DNA of 64,000 nt from Clostridia bacterium. GTDB taxonomy: Bacteria; Bacillota; Clostridia; Christensenellales; Aristaeellaceae. This document shows, piece by piece, positions 48,656 to 58,416 of the stretch. The translations under genes and the position numbers were made by a program. The notes under the pieces were generated by a model. The model was not told the origin of the DNA. It worked only from the letters and a program-made list of their open reading frames with translations, and made no database searches. How positions within the stretch are numbered: the first letter of the stretch is position 1; the number at the start of each line of letters is the position of its first letter. Location: NCBI GenBank assembly GCA_017524615.1, contig JAFXVJ010000050.1, positions 25,133 to 89,132 on the forward strand, read 5' to 3'.

Positions 48656-48735
48656 GTGCCGCTTCCCTTCGGTAGGATGATCTACACAGGTTCCAAGGGT
48701 TCCTCTCAGCCGCTTTTCGCGGCGCCCCCAGCGGA
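48656..48735 (-). ncRNA. TPP riboswitch (THI element)
   Basis: Minus strand: CTGGGGGCGCC...GCGGCTGAGAGG, then ACCCTTGGAACCTG and GTAGATCATCCTACCGAAGG, matching the conserved CUGAGA and ACCYUUGAACCUGAU landmarks (one change, TTGG for TTTG). Represses thiT when thiamine pyrophosphate is high. Confidence 0.93.
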
Positions 48736-48747
48736 TGCACGAATCAT

Positions 48748-48775
48748 ATTATAGCATACATGAGATTTATGTCAA
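48748..48775 (-). promoter_or_regulatory. Promoter of thiT
   Basis: Minus strand: TTGACA (48775-48770), 16-base spacer, TATAAT (48753-48748). The -35 box overlaps the ribosome site of the divergent yfbR. Confidence 0.85.
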
Positions 48776-48788
48776 GGAGAATACAGTC

Positions 48789-49373
48789 ATGGAACATCAT
48801 TTTTTCGCCTACATCAACCGCATGAAGCTGATCCAGCGGTGGGGACTGATGCGCAACACCATGCCGGAAAACGATATGGAGCACGCCCTGCAGACCGCCA
48901 TGATCGCCCATGCCATCGCCGTGATGGGCAACGTGCGCTATCACCGCCAGTACAACGCGGAGTATATCATGGCCCTGGCCATGTATCATGATGCCAGCGA
49001 GGTGATCACCGGCGATCTGCCCACCCCCATCAAGCACCATAACCCCGCCATCAAAACGGAATACAACAAGCTGGAGGACATCGCCGCCCAAAAGCTGATT
49101 TCCATGCTGCCCCCCGATCTGCGGGCGTATTATACGCCCCTCATTTCTCACGACGAATCCACCGATGAATGGAAGATCGTCAAAGCCGCGGACCGGATCT
49201 GCGCCTACATCAAGTGCCTGGAGGAACGAAAATCCGGCAACCAGGAATTTGAATCCGCCCGGAAATCGGTAAAAAAATGGCTGGATCAGGTGGAATTGGA
49301 TGAGGTGCAGGATTTCATCAGCCAGTGCGTGCCCGGCTTCGCCATGACCCTGGACGAGATTTCGGAGGAATGA
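48789..49373 (+). CDS. yfbR: 5'-deoxynucleotidase YfbR
   Basis: 194-residue HD-domain phosphohydrolase that dephosphorylates deoxyribonucleoside 5'-monophosphates. [30 protein letters not shown] supplies the first metal His, MYHDASEV the HD pair, and [15 protein letters not shown] the late Asp. AAGGAG precedes ATG 48789. Next to dut, so both act in dNTP pool control. Confidence 0.95.
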   Translation: MEHHFFAYINRMKLIQRWGLMRNTMPENDMEHALQTAMIAHAIAVMGNVRYHRQYNAEYIMALAMYHDASEVITGDLPTPIKHHNPAIKTEYNKLEDIAAQKLISMLPPDLRAYYTPLISHDESTDEWKIVKAADRICAYIKCLEERKSGNQEFESARKSVKKWLDQVELDEVQDFISQCVPGFAMTLDEISEE

Positions 49374-49419
49374 AAGGATTCCCTCATTCGGAAAGCCGGA
49401 TCGCGGCGGCACGAAGGAC

Positions 49420-49977
49420 ATGGTGGAGGAAAGCCTGGCGCCTCTGTCCTGCCCCATCCTGCGGCTGAACGCGGAAAGAACGCCGGAAGAGAACGTCCGG
49501 GCAATCAAAAACGCTTATGAAAGGCTGATCGCAATGCAGGAGCGGCAACCTCTGGTCATTCAGGTGCGCTATCACGCCGACATCCCACCCCTGGAAAAGC
49601 TGCCTCAGGGGGATTGGATCGACCTGCGGGCGGCGGAAGAGGTGGATATGCGGGCGGGGGAGTACCGGCTGATTTCCCTGGGCGTGTCCATGAAGCTGCC
49701 GGAGGGCTACGAGGCCCATGTGGCGCCGCGGTCCTCCACGTTCAAAAGGTGGGGCATCCTGATGACCAACTCCGTGGGCGTGATCGACGAAAGCTACTGC
49801 GGGGACAGGGACCTGTGGTATTTTTCCGCCGTGGCCCTGCGGGATACCCATATTGAGAAGGGCGACCGCATCTGCCAGTTTCGGATCGTGAAAAAAATGG
49901 CGGATGTTTCGATCGAACCGGTGGCGTTCCTGTCCGCGCCGGACCGGGGCGGCATCGGCTCCACGGGGGCGAGATGA
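49420..49977 (+). CDS. dut: dUTP diphosphatase
   Basis: Hydrolyses dUTP to dUMP. Motifs in order: [10 protein letters not shown] (1), [14 protein letters not shown] (2), [13 protein letters not shown] (3), [11 protein letters not shown] (4) and a C-terminal GGIGSTGAR (5, the mobile arm). The trimeric enzyme domain starts near residue 44; the first 38 residues are an extension, so ATG 49534 is an alternative start. Its stop overlaps the next frame (ATGA). Confidence 0.93.
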   Translation: MVEESLAPLSCPILRLNAERTPEENVRAIKNAYERLIAMQERQPLVIQVRYHADIPPLEKLPQGDWIDLRAAEEVDMRAGEYRLISLGVSMKLPEGYEAHVAPRSSTFKRWGILMTNSVGVIDESYCGDRDLWYFSAVALRDTHIEKGDRICQFRIVKKMADVSIEPVAFLSAPDRGGIGSTGAR

Positions 49978-50768
49978 TGGATTTTGCGCTGCTGCCCCCG
50001 GGCATCCGATCCGAAATCGAGGGACTGCCCTATACCGTCAGCGAAACGGGCATGTCCGGCGCGCAGGTGTTCATCTTCCCGGAAACGGTGCTGAAAACCG
50101 GAAAGATCAGCCCCCTGACCAACAACATGGTGCAAATCATGCGCTGACTGGAGGGCAGGCTGCCCGCCCCGCGCGTGATCCGTTTTGAACAGGATAGGGG
50201 GATGGAATACCTGCTCATGACCCGCATCCCGGGCAAAATGGCCTGCGATCCGGAATACCTGAACCGGCCCGGCCTGCTGCTCACGCTGCTTTCAGAAGCC
50301 ATTCACATGCTGTGGCAGGTGGATCTGATGGATTGCCCCGTGAGCCGCTCCCTGGAGGAGGAACTGGCCCACGCCCGGTACAGCCTGGAGAACGGGCTGG
50401 TGGACTTTTCCCGCTGCGAGCCGGAAACCTTCGGCTCCGGCGGATTTGCAAGCCCGGAAGCGCTGCTTTCCTGGCTGGAAAGCAACAAGCCGCCTCTGGA
50501 GCCCGCTTTTTCGCACGGGGACTGCTGCCTGCCCAACATTCTTTTCGACGGGAACCGCGTCAGCGGCTTCATCGACCTGGGGGACGCCGGCAAGGCCGAC
50601 AGATGGCGGGATCTGTCGCTGTGCTACCGCAGCCTGAAGCATAATACCGATGGCTTCTTTGGCCGCGTCATTCCCGGCTTTCGCCCGGAAGCGCTGTTCG
50701 ACGCCTTGGGCATCCGGCCGGACTGGGACAGGCTGCGCTACTATATCCTGCTGGATGAGTTTTTCTGA
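49974..50768 (+). pseudogene. Aminoglycoside phosphotransferase-like kinase with in-frame TGA
   Basis: Frame opens at ATG 49974, overlapping dut, reads FALLPPGIRSEIEGLPYTVS and ...NNMVQIMR, then TGA at 50145-50147, then LEGRLPAPRVIRFEQD and an APH core: SHGDCCLPNILFDG (Brenner motif HGDxxxxN) and VSGFIDLGDAGKADRWRD (metal Asp), ending EFF. In APH(3')-like proteins a Trp is expected at the stop (WLxGRLPxP), so TGG to TGA is the likely event. The downstream part could be expressed alone from an ATG near 50175. Resistance cannot be inferred. Confidence 0.85.
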
Positions 50769-50772
50769 TTCC

Positions 50773-50801
50773 TTGCGCATCGGATGCTTATCGGTTATAA
50801 T
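50773..50801 (+). promoter_or_regulatory. Promoter of deoD
   Basis: TTGCGC (50773-50778), 17-base spacer, TATAAT (50796-50801). Confidence 0.75.
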
Positions 50802-50848
50802 ACATGCAGCAGACGCACGTGAAACAACAGACAGAAGGAGGATTCGCC

Positions 50849-51553
50849 ATGCCTACCCTGCATATCAGCGCTCAAAAGGGGGATTTCGCCCCCACCGTAC
50901 TCATGCCCGGCGATCCGCTGCGGGCCAAATTCATCGCGGACACCTATCTGAACAACGCCGTGCTGGTCAACAACGTACGCGGCATTCAGGGCTATACCGG
51001 CGAATACAAGGGAAAGAAAGTATCCGTCATGGCCAGCGGCATGGGCATGCCTTCCATCGGCATTTATTCCTGGGAGCTGTTCACCCAGTACGATGTGGAA
51101 AACATCATCCGTGTCGGCTCCGGCGGGATGATCTCGCCCAAGCTGCGCCTGCGCAGCGTGGTGGCGGGCATGAGCACCTACAGCAATTCCAATTTTGGGG
51201 CGCAGTTCGGCTTCAAGGGCAATCTGGGCCCGTGCTGCTCTTTTGATCTGCTGGAAAAGGCGGTGGCTGCCGCCCGGAGAATGGGCGTGGAAATGCCCGT
51301 GGGCCCCGTATATTCCACCGATACCTTCTATGATCAGAGCGACGTGAAGCCCGCGCAGATCCTCAAGGATATGGGCGTGCTGTGCGTGGAAATGGAAGCC
51401 TACGCCCTGTACCTCAATGCCGCCCGCGCGGGCAAGAACGCCCTGGCGCTGCTGACCATTTCCGATAACGTCTTTACCGGTGAATGCCTGACTCCCCAGG
51501 AGGTGCGCGAAACCTTCACCCAGATGATGGAAATCGCGCTGGAAATCGCGTGA
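50849..51553 (+). CDS. deoD: Purine nucleoside phosphorylase DeoD-type
   Basis: 234 residues. PTLHISAQKGDFAPTVLMPGDPLRAKFIAD, VNNVRGIQGYTGEYKGK, VGSGGMISP and the base-contact VEMEAYALY followed by LTISDNVFTGE (catalytic Asp) identify the hexameric DeoD type. AAGGAGG precedes ATG 50849. Stop overlaps the next GTG. Confidence 0.97.
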   Translation: MPTLHISAQKGDFAPTVLMPGDPLRAKFIADTYLNNAVLVNNVRGIQGYTGEYKGKKVSVMASGMGMPSIGIYSWELFTQYDVENIIRVGSGGMISPKLRLRSVVAGMSTYSNSNFGAQFGFKGNLGPCCSFDLLEKAVAAARRMGVEMPVGPVYSTDTFYDQSDVKPAQILKDMGVLCVEMEAYALYLNAARAGKNALALLTISDNVFTGECLTPQEVRETFTQMMEIALEIA

Positions 51554-51981
51554 GGCTGCTGGTCAGCGCCTGTCTGCTGGGAGCGTGCTGCCGGTACGAC
51601 GGGCAAAGCAGGCAGAATGAAGCGGTCCTGCGGCTGTCGGACGAGCACGAAATCGTGCCCGTATGCCCGGAGCAGCTGGGCGGGCTGCCTACGCCCCGTC
51701 CTCCGGCGGAGATCCGGGGGGAGCGCGTGATCAACTGCAGGGGGACGGATGTGACCGCCTCCTATCAAAAAGGCGCAGCGGAAACGCTGCGTCTGTATGA
51801 TTTGCTGCATTGCTCCGGCGCGGTGCTCAAGGCCCGAAGCCCCTCCTGCGGGAAGGGATGGATCTATAACGGTTCCTTTGCCGGCGAACTGACCCCGGGA
51901 AACGGCGTCACCGCCGCCCTGCTTCTGTCGCGCGGCATTCCCGTGTGGACGGAGGAGGATGTGGAAAACGGGCTCCCGTGA
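51550..51981 (+). CDS. DUF523 family protein
   Basis: 143 residues from GTG 51550 overlapping the deoD stop. Family pattern: VSACLLGACCRYDGQSR, VPVCPEQLGGLPTPRPPAEI and KARSPSCGKGWIYNG. Conserved Cys residues (CLLG, CPE, SCG) suggest metal or redox chemistry, but function is unknown. Coupled to deoD. Confidence 0.9.
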   Translation: MRLLVSACLLGACCRYDGQSRQNEAVLRLSDEHEIVPVCPEQLGGLPTPRPPAEIRGERVINCRGTDVTASYQKGAAETLRLYDLLHCSGAVLKARSPSCGKGWIYNGSFAGELTPGNGVTAALLLSRGIPVWTEEDVENGLP

Positions 51982-52057
51982 GCCTGCTATGGACAGGAAC
52001 GGCCATGCGCCGGGAAGGGCGTCCCTGACAGTTCCCGTTTCTGAACGGATGCAGGCG

Positions 52058-52876
52058 TCACCTGATTTTGTGGCCGCAGTAAGGGCAGTAGGACCGGTGC
52101 GCGTCATCGCCCTCCGCTCCCTTGCTGGAAATGGCGGATGAAAAGCCCGCGGCAATGATGCCGGTGGGGATGGCGATGATGCCGATGCCCACAAGACTGA
52201 TGATCGCGGCGAAAAAGCGGCCCACCGCCGTGATGGGGTACACGTCGCCGTAGCCCACCGTGGTCAGGGTGCAGATGGCCCACCACAGGGAGGCCACCAC
52301 GTTGGGGAATTGTTCGGGCTGCACAGGGTTTTCCACGGTGTACATGATGATGGCGGAAAAGAGCATCACGAAAAAGCACAGGGCCATGGAAATGATCAGC
52401 CGGGAGGCGGACTGCCGGATCACGGCGACCACCGTTTGCAGCGCGTCCACGTACCGGCCCAGCTTGAACACCCGGAACAGACGGAACATGCGGAACAGGC
52501 GCACCATGCGCAGATAGCGCAGATCCGCGGATATGAAGGGCAAATAAAAGGGCAGGATGGCCAGCAGATCCATCAGCGCCATGAAGGAAAAGATATATTT
52601 CAGCCGGGGGTGCTTTTCCTGCGGATAGAGCAGGTCCGCCGTCCAGATGCGCAGCAGGTATTCCACTGTAAACACAGCCACCGTGACGATTTCAAACACG
52701 CGGAATACCGTGCCGTATTTTTCCGACAGGGAATCGAAGGACTCCAGCACGATGGCGGCGATGCTGCCTAAAATCAAGGCCATGATAATCAGATCGAAAA
52801 CGCGGCTGGCCCGGTTGTCCCCGTCATCCTTGGTGATAATGTCGTAGATTTTGGCTTTCCATTGCTTGGTGTTCAT
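52058..52876 (-). CDS. Voltage-gated potassium channel with C-terminal zinc ribbon
   Basis: 272-residue six-TM ion_trans channel. S4 carries regularly spaced arginines (LRYLRMVRLFRMFRLFRVFK); pore helix and selectivity filter SLWWAICTLTTVGYGDVYP; S6 GIGIIAIPTGIIAAGF. The C-terminus SYCPYCGHKIR gives a CxxC zinc knuckle half. Start at ATG 52876 (CAGGGA upstream); ATG 52936 is less likely. Predicted K+-selective. Confidence 0.93.
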   Translation of the reverse strand: MNTKQWKAKIYDIITKDDGDNRASRVFDLIIMALILGSIAAIVLESFDSLSEKYGTVFRVFEIVTVAVFTVEYLLRIWTADLLYPQEKHPRLKYIFSFMALMDLLAILPFYLPFISADLRYLRMVRLFRMFRLFRVFKLGRYVDALQTVVAVIRQSASRLIISMALCFFVMLFSAIIMYTVENPVQPEQFPNVVASLWWAICTLTTVGYGDVYPITAVGRFFAAIISLVGIGIIAIPTGIIAAGFSSAISSKGAEGDDAHRSYCPYCGHKIR

Positions 52877-52901
52877 GCGCAGTCCCTGCCTTGTATGGGT
52901 T

Positions 52902-53435
52902 TCAATTGAACGATGCTTCTGGGTGCGGGCCTTCATTCCCGGTCAGCGCCTGCCTGCACACGAAGTGAGCCGGGAAAAACCGGCCCATTTCCAGGGCTGT
53001 GACCCGGGCGCGAAACGGCGCAAACAGGGGAGAGAGGATGCTCCTGGCCTGCCTCACTTCGTCCTCCTGCCCGCAAAACAGCGTGGCATGGGGCGACCAG
53101 GGAAAGCGATGGGGGTAATCGTGATTGAAAACCGCGCGGAGAGCGGCCAGCGGCGCGGAATCATCCGGCCGGGCAAACAGCACCCGGTCATTGAAGTCCC
53201 CAAGCGCCGTCAGATCGACGGGAAACGCGCCGTGAGCCGCCGCCGTTTTCCGGATCAGCGCGATCAATTCCGCCTCCCGGCTCGGGGGATAGCTGCCCAG
53301 GGATATGTGAAAGGGAATGCCCATGGTTTGAGTGCCCCTGAGACCGGCGGCCAAAATGCGGCTTTGCCAGTTTGTCATGATCCGCTGGGCGTCATCATCC
53401 AGCACGGCCATGACGGTGAGAAACTGATCGCCCAT
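52902..53435 (-). CDS. 2H phosphoesterase superfamily (2'-5' RNA ligase-like) protein
   Basis: 177 residues with the two HxS/T motifs of the superfamily: PFHISLGSYPPSREAEL and SPHATLFCGQEDE. AAAAGGAGA precedes ATG 53435. These enzymes act on 2',3'-cyclic or 2'-5' phosphodiesters of RNA; the exact substrate is unknown. Confidence 0.85.
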   Translation of the reverse strand: MGDQFLTVMAVLDDDAQRIMTNWQSRILAAGLRGTQTMGIPFHISLGSYPPSREAELIALIRKTAAAHGAFPVDLTALGDFNDRVLFARPDDSAPLAALRAVFNHDYPHRFPWSPHATLFCGQEDEVRQARSILSPLFAPFRARVTALEMGRFFPAHFVCRQALTGNEGPHPEASFN

Positions 53436-53465
53436 TTCGTCTCCTTTTCTGTCGGAAAGACGCGC

Positions 53466-53496
53466 GGGGCGGGGAAGCCGCGGCGTTCCCCGCCCC
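53466..53496 (-). terminator. GC-rich hairpin after psuG
   Basis: GGGGCGGGGAA pairs with TTCCCCGCCCC; no strong T run, so termination is uncertain. Confidence 0.5.
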
Positions 53497-53503
53497 ATGC
53501 GCT

Positions 53504-54415
<912 letters not shown>

Positions 54416-54441
54416 CAGATTTGCTTCCTTTCTGACGGCGG

Positions 54442-55755
54442 TCAATCCGCCTTTTTGATTTGCGCCAGGAAATGGTTGGAGTAGGCTTCCTCGCCCGTGA
54501 CTTCCCGGATCACCCGGATGCCCTCGGGCAGGGTGATTTTCTGGTGCTCATCCCGCAATTCCACTTCCATCAGCGCCTGATCCGTCCATTCGGGGTAAAT
54601 GTCGATTTCGTAGTACAGCCCGTTTTCGCTCAGGCACCAGCGCTGCTTGCGGATGGGGCGGTAAGCCGGATCGGCCTGGGTGAGCAGGGACAGGTATTCA
54701 TCCTGGGTCAGCCGTTCCTCCACCTCCACCCGTTTGTTGCCGCCGACGTGGCGCTTGCGGGTTTTGAAGTAGATATAATGCCCGTCGACGCCCCGCTGAC
54801 GGATGCGCACCTCCTCGTCGTCCCCCTCGCAGATCAGGTAGGTCTGCACGATGTCCACCCGGCGGCAATGAGGCAGTTTCTCCAGCGCCTTCAGGTCGGG
54901 AAGCGCGATCAGGAATTTGCGTTCGATCTCCAGGGGATTGGGCTCTCCCAGGAAGGAAAGGATCTCGGCGATGAGCCGCCGCATTTTTTCATCAAAATCG
55001 CTGGAGTTGTCGATGAGCCTTAGATGCGGATGCCCTGTCCAGGCGGCGATGATCCTGTCATCCAGGGCGATGGCCTGTTCCGGCGTTTCGGTGCGGGCGG
55101 CGTTGTTACTCAGGGTGTAGAATGCCTCGGCGCCCTTGGCCGCCGTCACCAGGTGAAACACGGCGTCGTACTGATCCCGCAGGGTCACTTCATCGGTGTT
55201 CAGCTGCCGGAGCACATAGCGGAATTCGGCGTCGGTCATGTACGCGCGGTTGTCCAGCGCGGCCCGGTCGCATACGATCAACACCTTATCAGCCTTCATG
55301 GTGGCGGCGATTTCGGCGAAGGCCCGCTCCTTGTCCAGCTGCAATTGTATCAGACGCCACTGAAAATCCCGGTTGCTGGCCGACAGCCAGGGCGCCGCGC
55401 CGCCGGAAATCAGCTGGGTGGCCGTTTCATCCACAAACAGCACCATATAGCCCATGCGGCTGAAAGCGTTTTGAATCCAGCTCATGGCCGTGGTTTTTCC
55501 CGCGCAGGGGCCCCCCGTGATCACGATCCTTGTGATTTTCTGGGGCAGCTCATCGGACGCCAGCAGCGCGTCCGCCGTGACGCCAAGGGCTTCCGACAGC
55601 TTTCGGATGGCGTCCAGCCCGGGCTGCGTCTGGCCATTTTCCCATTTGGAGATGGCCTTGTTGGTCACGCCCAGCTTTTCTCCCAATTGCGCCTGGGACA
55701 GCCCTGCCTCCGTCCGCAGGCGACAGAGACGGTTTCCAAATGCATAATCTGCCAC
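54442..55755 (-). CDS. HTH regulator / P-loop ATPase / CYTH triphosphatase fusion
   Basis: 437 residues with three domains. Residues 1-60: XRE-type helix-turn-helix (LRTEAGLSQAQLGEKLGVTN). About 75-270: AAA_28/NadR-like P-loop (VITGGPCAGKTTAMSWI; VLIVCDRAALDNRAYM; resembles nucleotide or nucleoside kinases). From 275: CYTH/triphosphate tunnel domain opening LEIERKFLIALP (ExExK) and containing VRIRQRG, EIDIYPEW and MEVEL. GTG start at 55755 follows GGGAGGTG; upstream in-frame ATG 55917 is not supported. Suggests a regulator that senses or processes a nucleotide or polyphosphate. Function unknown. Confidence 0.88.
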   Translation of the reverse strand: MADYAFGNRLCRLRTEAGLSQAQLGEKLGVTNKAISKWENGQTQPGLDAIRKLSEALGVTADALLASDELPQKITRIVITGGPCAGKTTAMSWIQNAFSRMGYMVLFVDETATQLISGGAAPWLSASNRDFQWRLIQLQLDKERAFAEIAATMKADKVLIVCDRAALDNRAYMTDAEFRYVLRQLNTDEVTLRDQYDAVFHLVTAAKGAEAFYTLSNNAARTETPEQAIALDDRIIAAWTGHPHLRLIDNSSDFDEKMRRLIAEILSFLGEPNPLEIERKFLIALPDLKALEKLPHCRRVDIVQTYLICEGDDEEVRIRQRGVDGHYIYFKTRKRHVGGNKRVEVEERLTQDEYLSLLTQADPAYRPIRKQRWCLSENGLYYEIDIYPEWTDQALMEVELRDEHQKITLPEGIRVIREVTGEEAYSNHFLAQIKKAD

Positions 55756-55964
55756 AGCGACACCTCCCGGGGATATGATACACCATCCTCTGCCAAATGG
55801 CAAGAACCTTAAGTCGCCAAATTGGAGATTTTTAGGCGCGACAGACCGGACCGTATGATGAGTATCAGAGAAGCGTAAGGCGCATGGGCCCTTTTGCGGA
55901 CGCCAACTGGAACGCATGTTTCGGGATCCACCCGCGGCCAGGAGAAAGTGTTACAATTCAAAGG

Positions 55965-55994
55965 TTGTCAGGAAGGGGAAAAAGCGCGTATAAT
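55965..55994 (+). promoter_or_regulatory. Promoter of the lipoprotein gene
   Basis: TTGTCA (55965-55970), 18-base spacer, TATAAT (55989-55994). Confidence 0.75.
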
Positions 55995-56018
55995 AGCGGC
56001 AGAAAGGGGATGAAAGCG

Positions 56019-56930
56019 ATGAAGCGTTTCTTTGTTTTGCTGCTGGCGGCTATGCTGTTGACGGGGTGCGTGTCCGCCGCGGCGGATGTGGATGATTGGG
56101 CGCTGTATGAAAGCGAAATGGGATATACGATGCTCTATCCCGATTTCCTGCTGGAAGTGCGCTGCGTTCCTTCTGCGGAAACGGGATTGGACGCGGAACT
56201 GTTTGTGCCGCTGGAAGAGGATGGCGCGGCAAGCATGCGGTGCCGCCAGGCGGATGATCCGGACGATTCCGACTGGGAGGACCGGGGATACCGACCGATG
56301 GAAATGGATGAGCCTGACTTTGAGATGTACGTGCCCATGGAAATGCGGACAGCGCTGTATCTGTCTCCGGATGGAGAGGAAATGGTGGAAGAAATCCGGC
56401 TGGAGTCCCCGGTGAGCATGGAGGCGTTCCCGGCCGGGTTTGAGTACGTGTTTGACATTCGTTTCCCCGCGGAGGATCAGGAGGACTGGCGCGGCATCTT
56501 CGAGTGCATGCTGGAAACGCTGGAATTCCAGCCCCAGCCCGCGGAGGCTGGTTCCTTCCGGCTGGACTTTTTCTCGGGCGGGGCGGCAGGCATGCGCTTC
56601 ACGCCGGTGGTGGTGGATGAGGACGCGGAGCCCCTTGTGCTGACGCCCCGGGCGAATGTGACCGGCTTTGTGCTGGAAAAACTGGACTGGGATGACGATA
56701 CCTTTTCCGTCGCCGGCGCGGAACCGCTGTATGCGGCAAACATCCTGACCCCCGCAGACCACCTGGAAATTTTCTGCTGGTTCTCCGATGTGCTTCCCGA
56801 CCTGCGTGTGCGCTGCCTGAATGAAAGCGGCGAAGCGGAATGCTGGTATTTGTTCCAAAGCGGCATGGACGGCAGCCTGCTGCTGCTCAGCGAAGAGGAA
56901 GCGCTGCCCGATCCGGACGCATGGGACTGA
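56019..56930 (+). CDS. Lipoprotein of unknown function
   Basis: 303 residues. Signal MKRFFVLLLAAMLLTGCVSA has an LTGC lipobox, so it should be lipid-anchored on the outer face of the membrane. The mature protein is very acidic with a YESEMGYTMLYPDFLLEVR start. Start 56019 fits AAAGGGG at 9-base spacing; ATG 56010 directly abuts it. No known domain. Confidence 0.8.
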   Translation: MKRFFVLLLAAMLLTGCVSAAADVDDWALYESEMGYTMLYPDFLLEVRCVPSAETGLDAELFVPLEEDGAASMRCRQADDPDDSDWEDRGYRPMEMDEPDFEMYVPMEMRTALYLSPDGEEMVEEIRLESPVSMEAFPAGFEYVFDIRFPAEDQEDWRGIFECMLETLEFQPQPAEAGSFRLDFFSGGAAGMRFTPVVVDEDAEPLVLTPRANVTGFVLEKLDWDDDTFSVAGAEPLYAANILTPADHLEIFCWFSDVLPDLRVRCLNESGEAECWYLFQSGMDGSLLLLSEEEALPDPDAWD

Positions 56931-56940
56931 TCCGGACAAT

Positions 56941-56966
56941 AAAAAACGCCGGACCCGGCATCCGGC
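56941..56966 (-). terminator. Terminator of the mnmM operon
   Basis: Minus strand GCCGGA-TGCCGGG-TCCGGC followed by GTTTTTTATT, downstream of mnmM. Confidence 0.8.
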
Positions 56967-56995
56967 AGACGCATCCGGTTTTCTGTTGGACAGCA

Positions 56996-57607
56996 TCAGG
57001 GCGCGGCGCTTCGCTGCTTTTGAATCACGAAGCATTCCGGCGCGCCGGGGCCGGCGTTGAGGAAGGCCTGATGCAGCACGTTGAAGCTTTGGGGCGGCAG
57101 GGCGGACAGCATGTCTTTCAGGGCATGCCGTTCCCGGTCGCCCTCCGCGTGACCGGGATAGGCGCAGATCACCAGCACGCCCAGGGGCCGGAGCAGCGCC
57201 AGGGCGGTTTCCACTGCCTGGCGGGTGGTGCCCCAACGGGTGGTGACGCTGTGATCCCCGCCGGGCAGCCAGCCCAGGTTGAACACGGCCGCGTCCACCG
57301 GCCCGGCCACCCGCTCCGCCATGCGCTCATGGCCCAGGCAATACAGGGCCGCCCGCTCCATCACGCCTGCTTCCAGCAGGCGTTTTTGGGTGTTTTCCAC
57401 GGCGCGGGCCTGCACATCAAAGGCGTAAACACGGCCCGTCGGCCCCACCAGCCGGCACAGGAACAGGGTGTCGTGACCGTTGCCCATGGTGGCGTCGATG
57501 ACCGTGGCGCCGGGCCGCACCGCCCGGCGCAGCACATCGGCGGCCAGATAACGGGCCGATCTCAGTTCATAGGGCGCGGCCTGATTCTCCATGAAATCTT
57601 CCGTCAT
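56996..57607 (-). CDS. mnmM: tRNA 5-aminomethyl-2-thiouridine methyltransferase-like (MnmM/YtqB)
   Basis: 203-residue Rossmann methyltransferase of the rRNA_methylase/YtqB family. SAM site VIDATMGNGHDTLFLCRLVG; NLGWLPGGDHSVTT is the family-specific catalytic region. YtqB of B. subtilis completes the mnm5s2U34 wobble modification. Start 57607 overlaps the rluB stop (ATGA). ATG 57592 is an alternative. Confidence 0.85.
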   Translation of the reverse strand: MTEDFMENQAAPYELRSARYLAADVLRRAVRPGATVIDATMGNGHDTLFLCRLVGPTGRVYAFDVQARAVENTQKRLLEAGVMERAALYCLGHERMAERVAGPVDAAVFNLGWLPGGDHSVTTRWGTTRQAVETALALLRPLGVLVICAYPGHAEGDRERHALKDMLSALPPQSFNVLHQAFLNAGPGAPECFVIQKQRSAAP

Positions 57608-58311
57608 TGGTACGCCATCAGCTTTCTGATTTCCTCCGCCGTCAGTTCCCGCCACTGGCCCCGGGGCAGGGGGCCCAATTCCAGGGGGCCGAATTTGACC
57701 CGCCGCAATTGCAGCACTTTGTGCCCCGCTTCCTCGAACATACGGCGCACCTGACGGTTGCGGCCTTCATGGATGGTCACCAGCACCACGGTGGCGAAGG
57801 TTTCCTCCTTGATGATCCGCACTTTGGCCGGGGCGGTTTTGTGATCGTCCAGCAGCACGCCCTGGCGCAGCAGCCGCACCGTATCCAGAGACACCTTGCC
57901 CGTCACCCGCACCAGATAGGTTTTGTCCACCTGGTGGGAAGGATGCAGCAGGCGCTCGGTCAGCGTCCCGTCGTTGGTCAGCAGCAGCAGCCCCTCGCTG
58001 TCGTAGTCCAGCCGCCCTACGGGGTACAGCCGCACGGGATAATCCCGGAAATGATCCAAAACGCAGGGGCGGCCCTCCGGGTCGCTGACGGTGGTCACTT
58101 CCCCGGCGGGCTTGTGATAGAGCACATATTTCTTTTCTGTCTCGGGGCGGATCCGTTGGCCGTTGACCAGCACCTGGTCGCCTTCCTCCACCTGTGTGCC
58201 CATTTCGGTCACGGTGACGCCGTTGACGGTCACCTGGCCTGCGGCAATCATTTCCTCCGCTTTCCTTCGGCTGGCCACACCGCATTCCGCCATGTATTTT
58301 TGTAAACGCAT
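57604..58311 (-). CDS. rluB: 23S rRNA pseudouridine synthase RluB-type
   Basis: 235 residues. S4 domain MRLQKYMAECGVASRRKAEE, then the RsuA-family catalytic PVGRLDYDSEGLLLLTND with nucleophile Asp and HEGRNRQVRRMFE. Upstream of mnmM and co-transcribed. GGAGGAAG precedes the ATG. Confidence 0.95.
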   Translation of the reverse strand: MRLQKYMAECGVASRRKAEEMIAAGQVTVNGVTVTEMGTQVEEGDQVLVNGQRIRPETEKKYVLYHKPAGEVTTVSDPEGRPCVLDHFRDYPVRLYPVGRLDYDSEGLLLLTNDGTLTERLLHPSHQVDKTYLVRVTGKVSLDTVRLLRQGVLLDDHKTAPAKVRIIKEETFATVVLVTIHEGRNRQVRRMFEEAGHKVLQLRRVKFGPLELGPLPRGQWRELTAEEIRKLMAYQ

Positions 58312-58416
58312 ACTGCTTCCTCCGTATAGAAAAATCGCTATGCCCGGCGCCAGGCGGCGATCCAGGTCGCCAGCCCCGCCCCGGCCCAGAGATACAGCGC
58401 CCAGGATACGGCGTCC

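Noticed and set aside
50145-50147. TGA read as tryptophan by an altered genetic code
   Set aside because: Many genes in the window end in TGA and others use TGG for Trp, so the code is standard.
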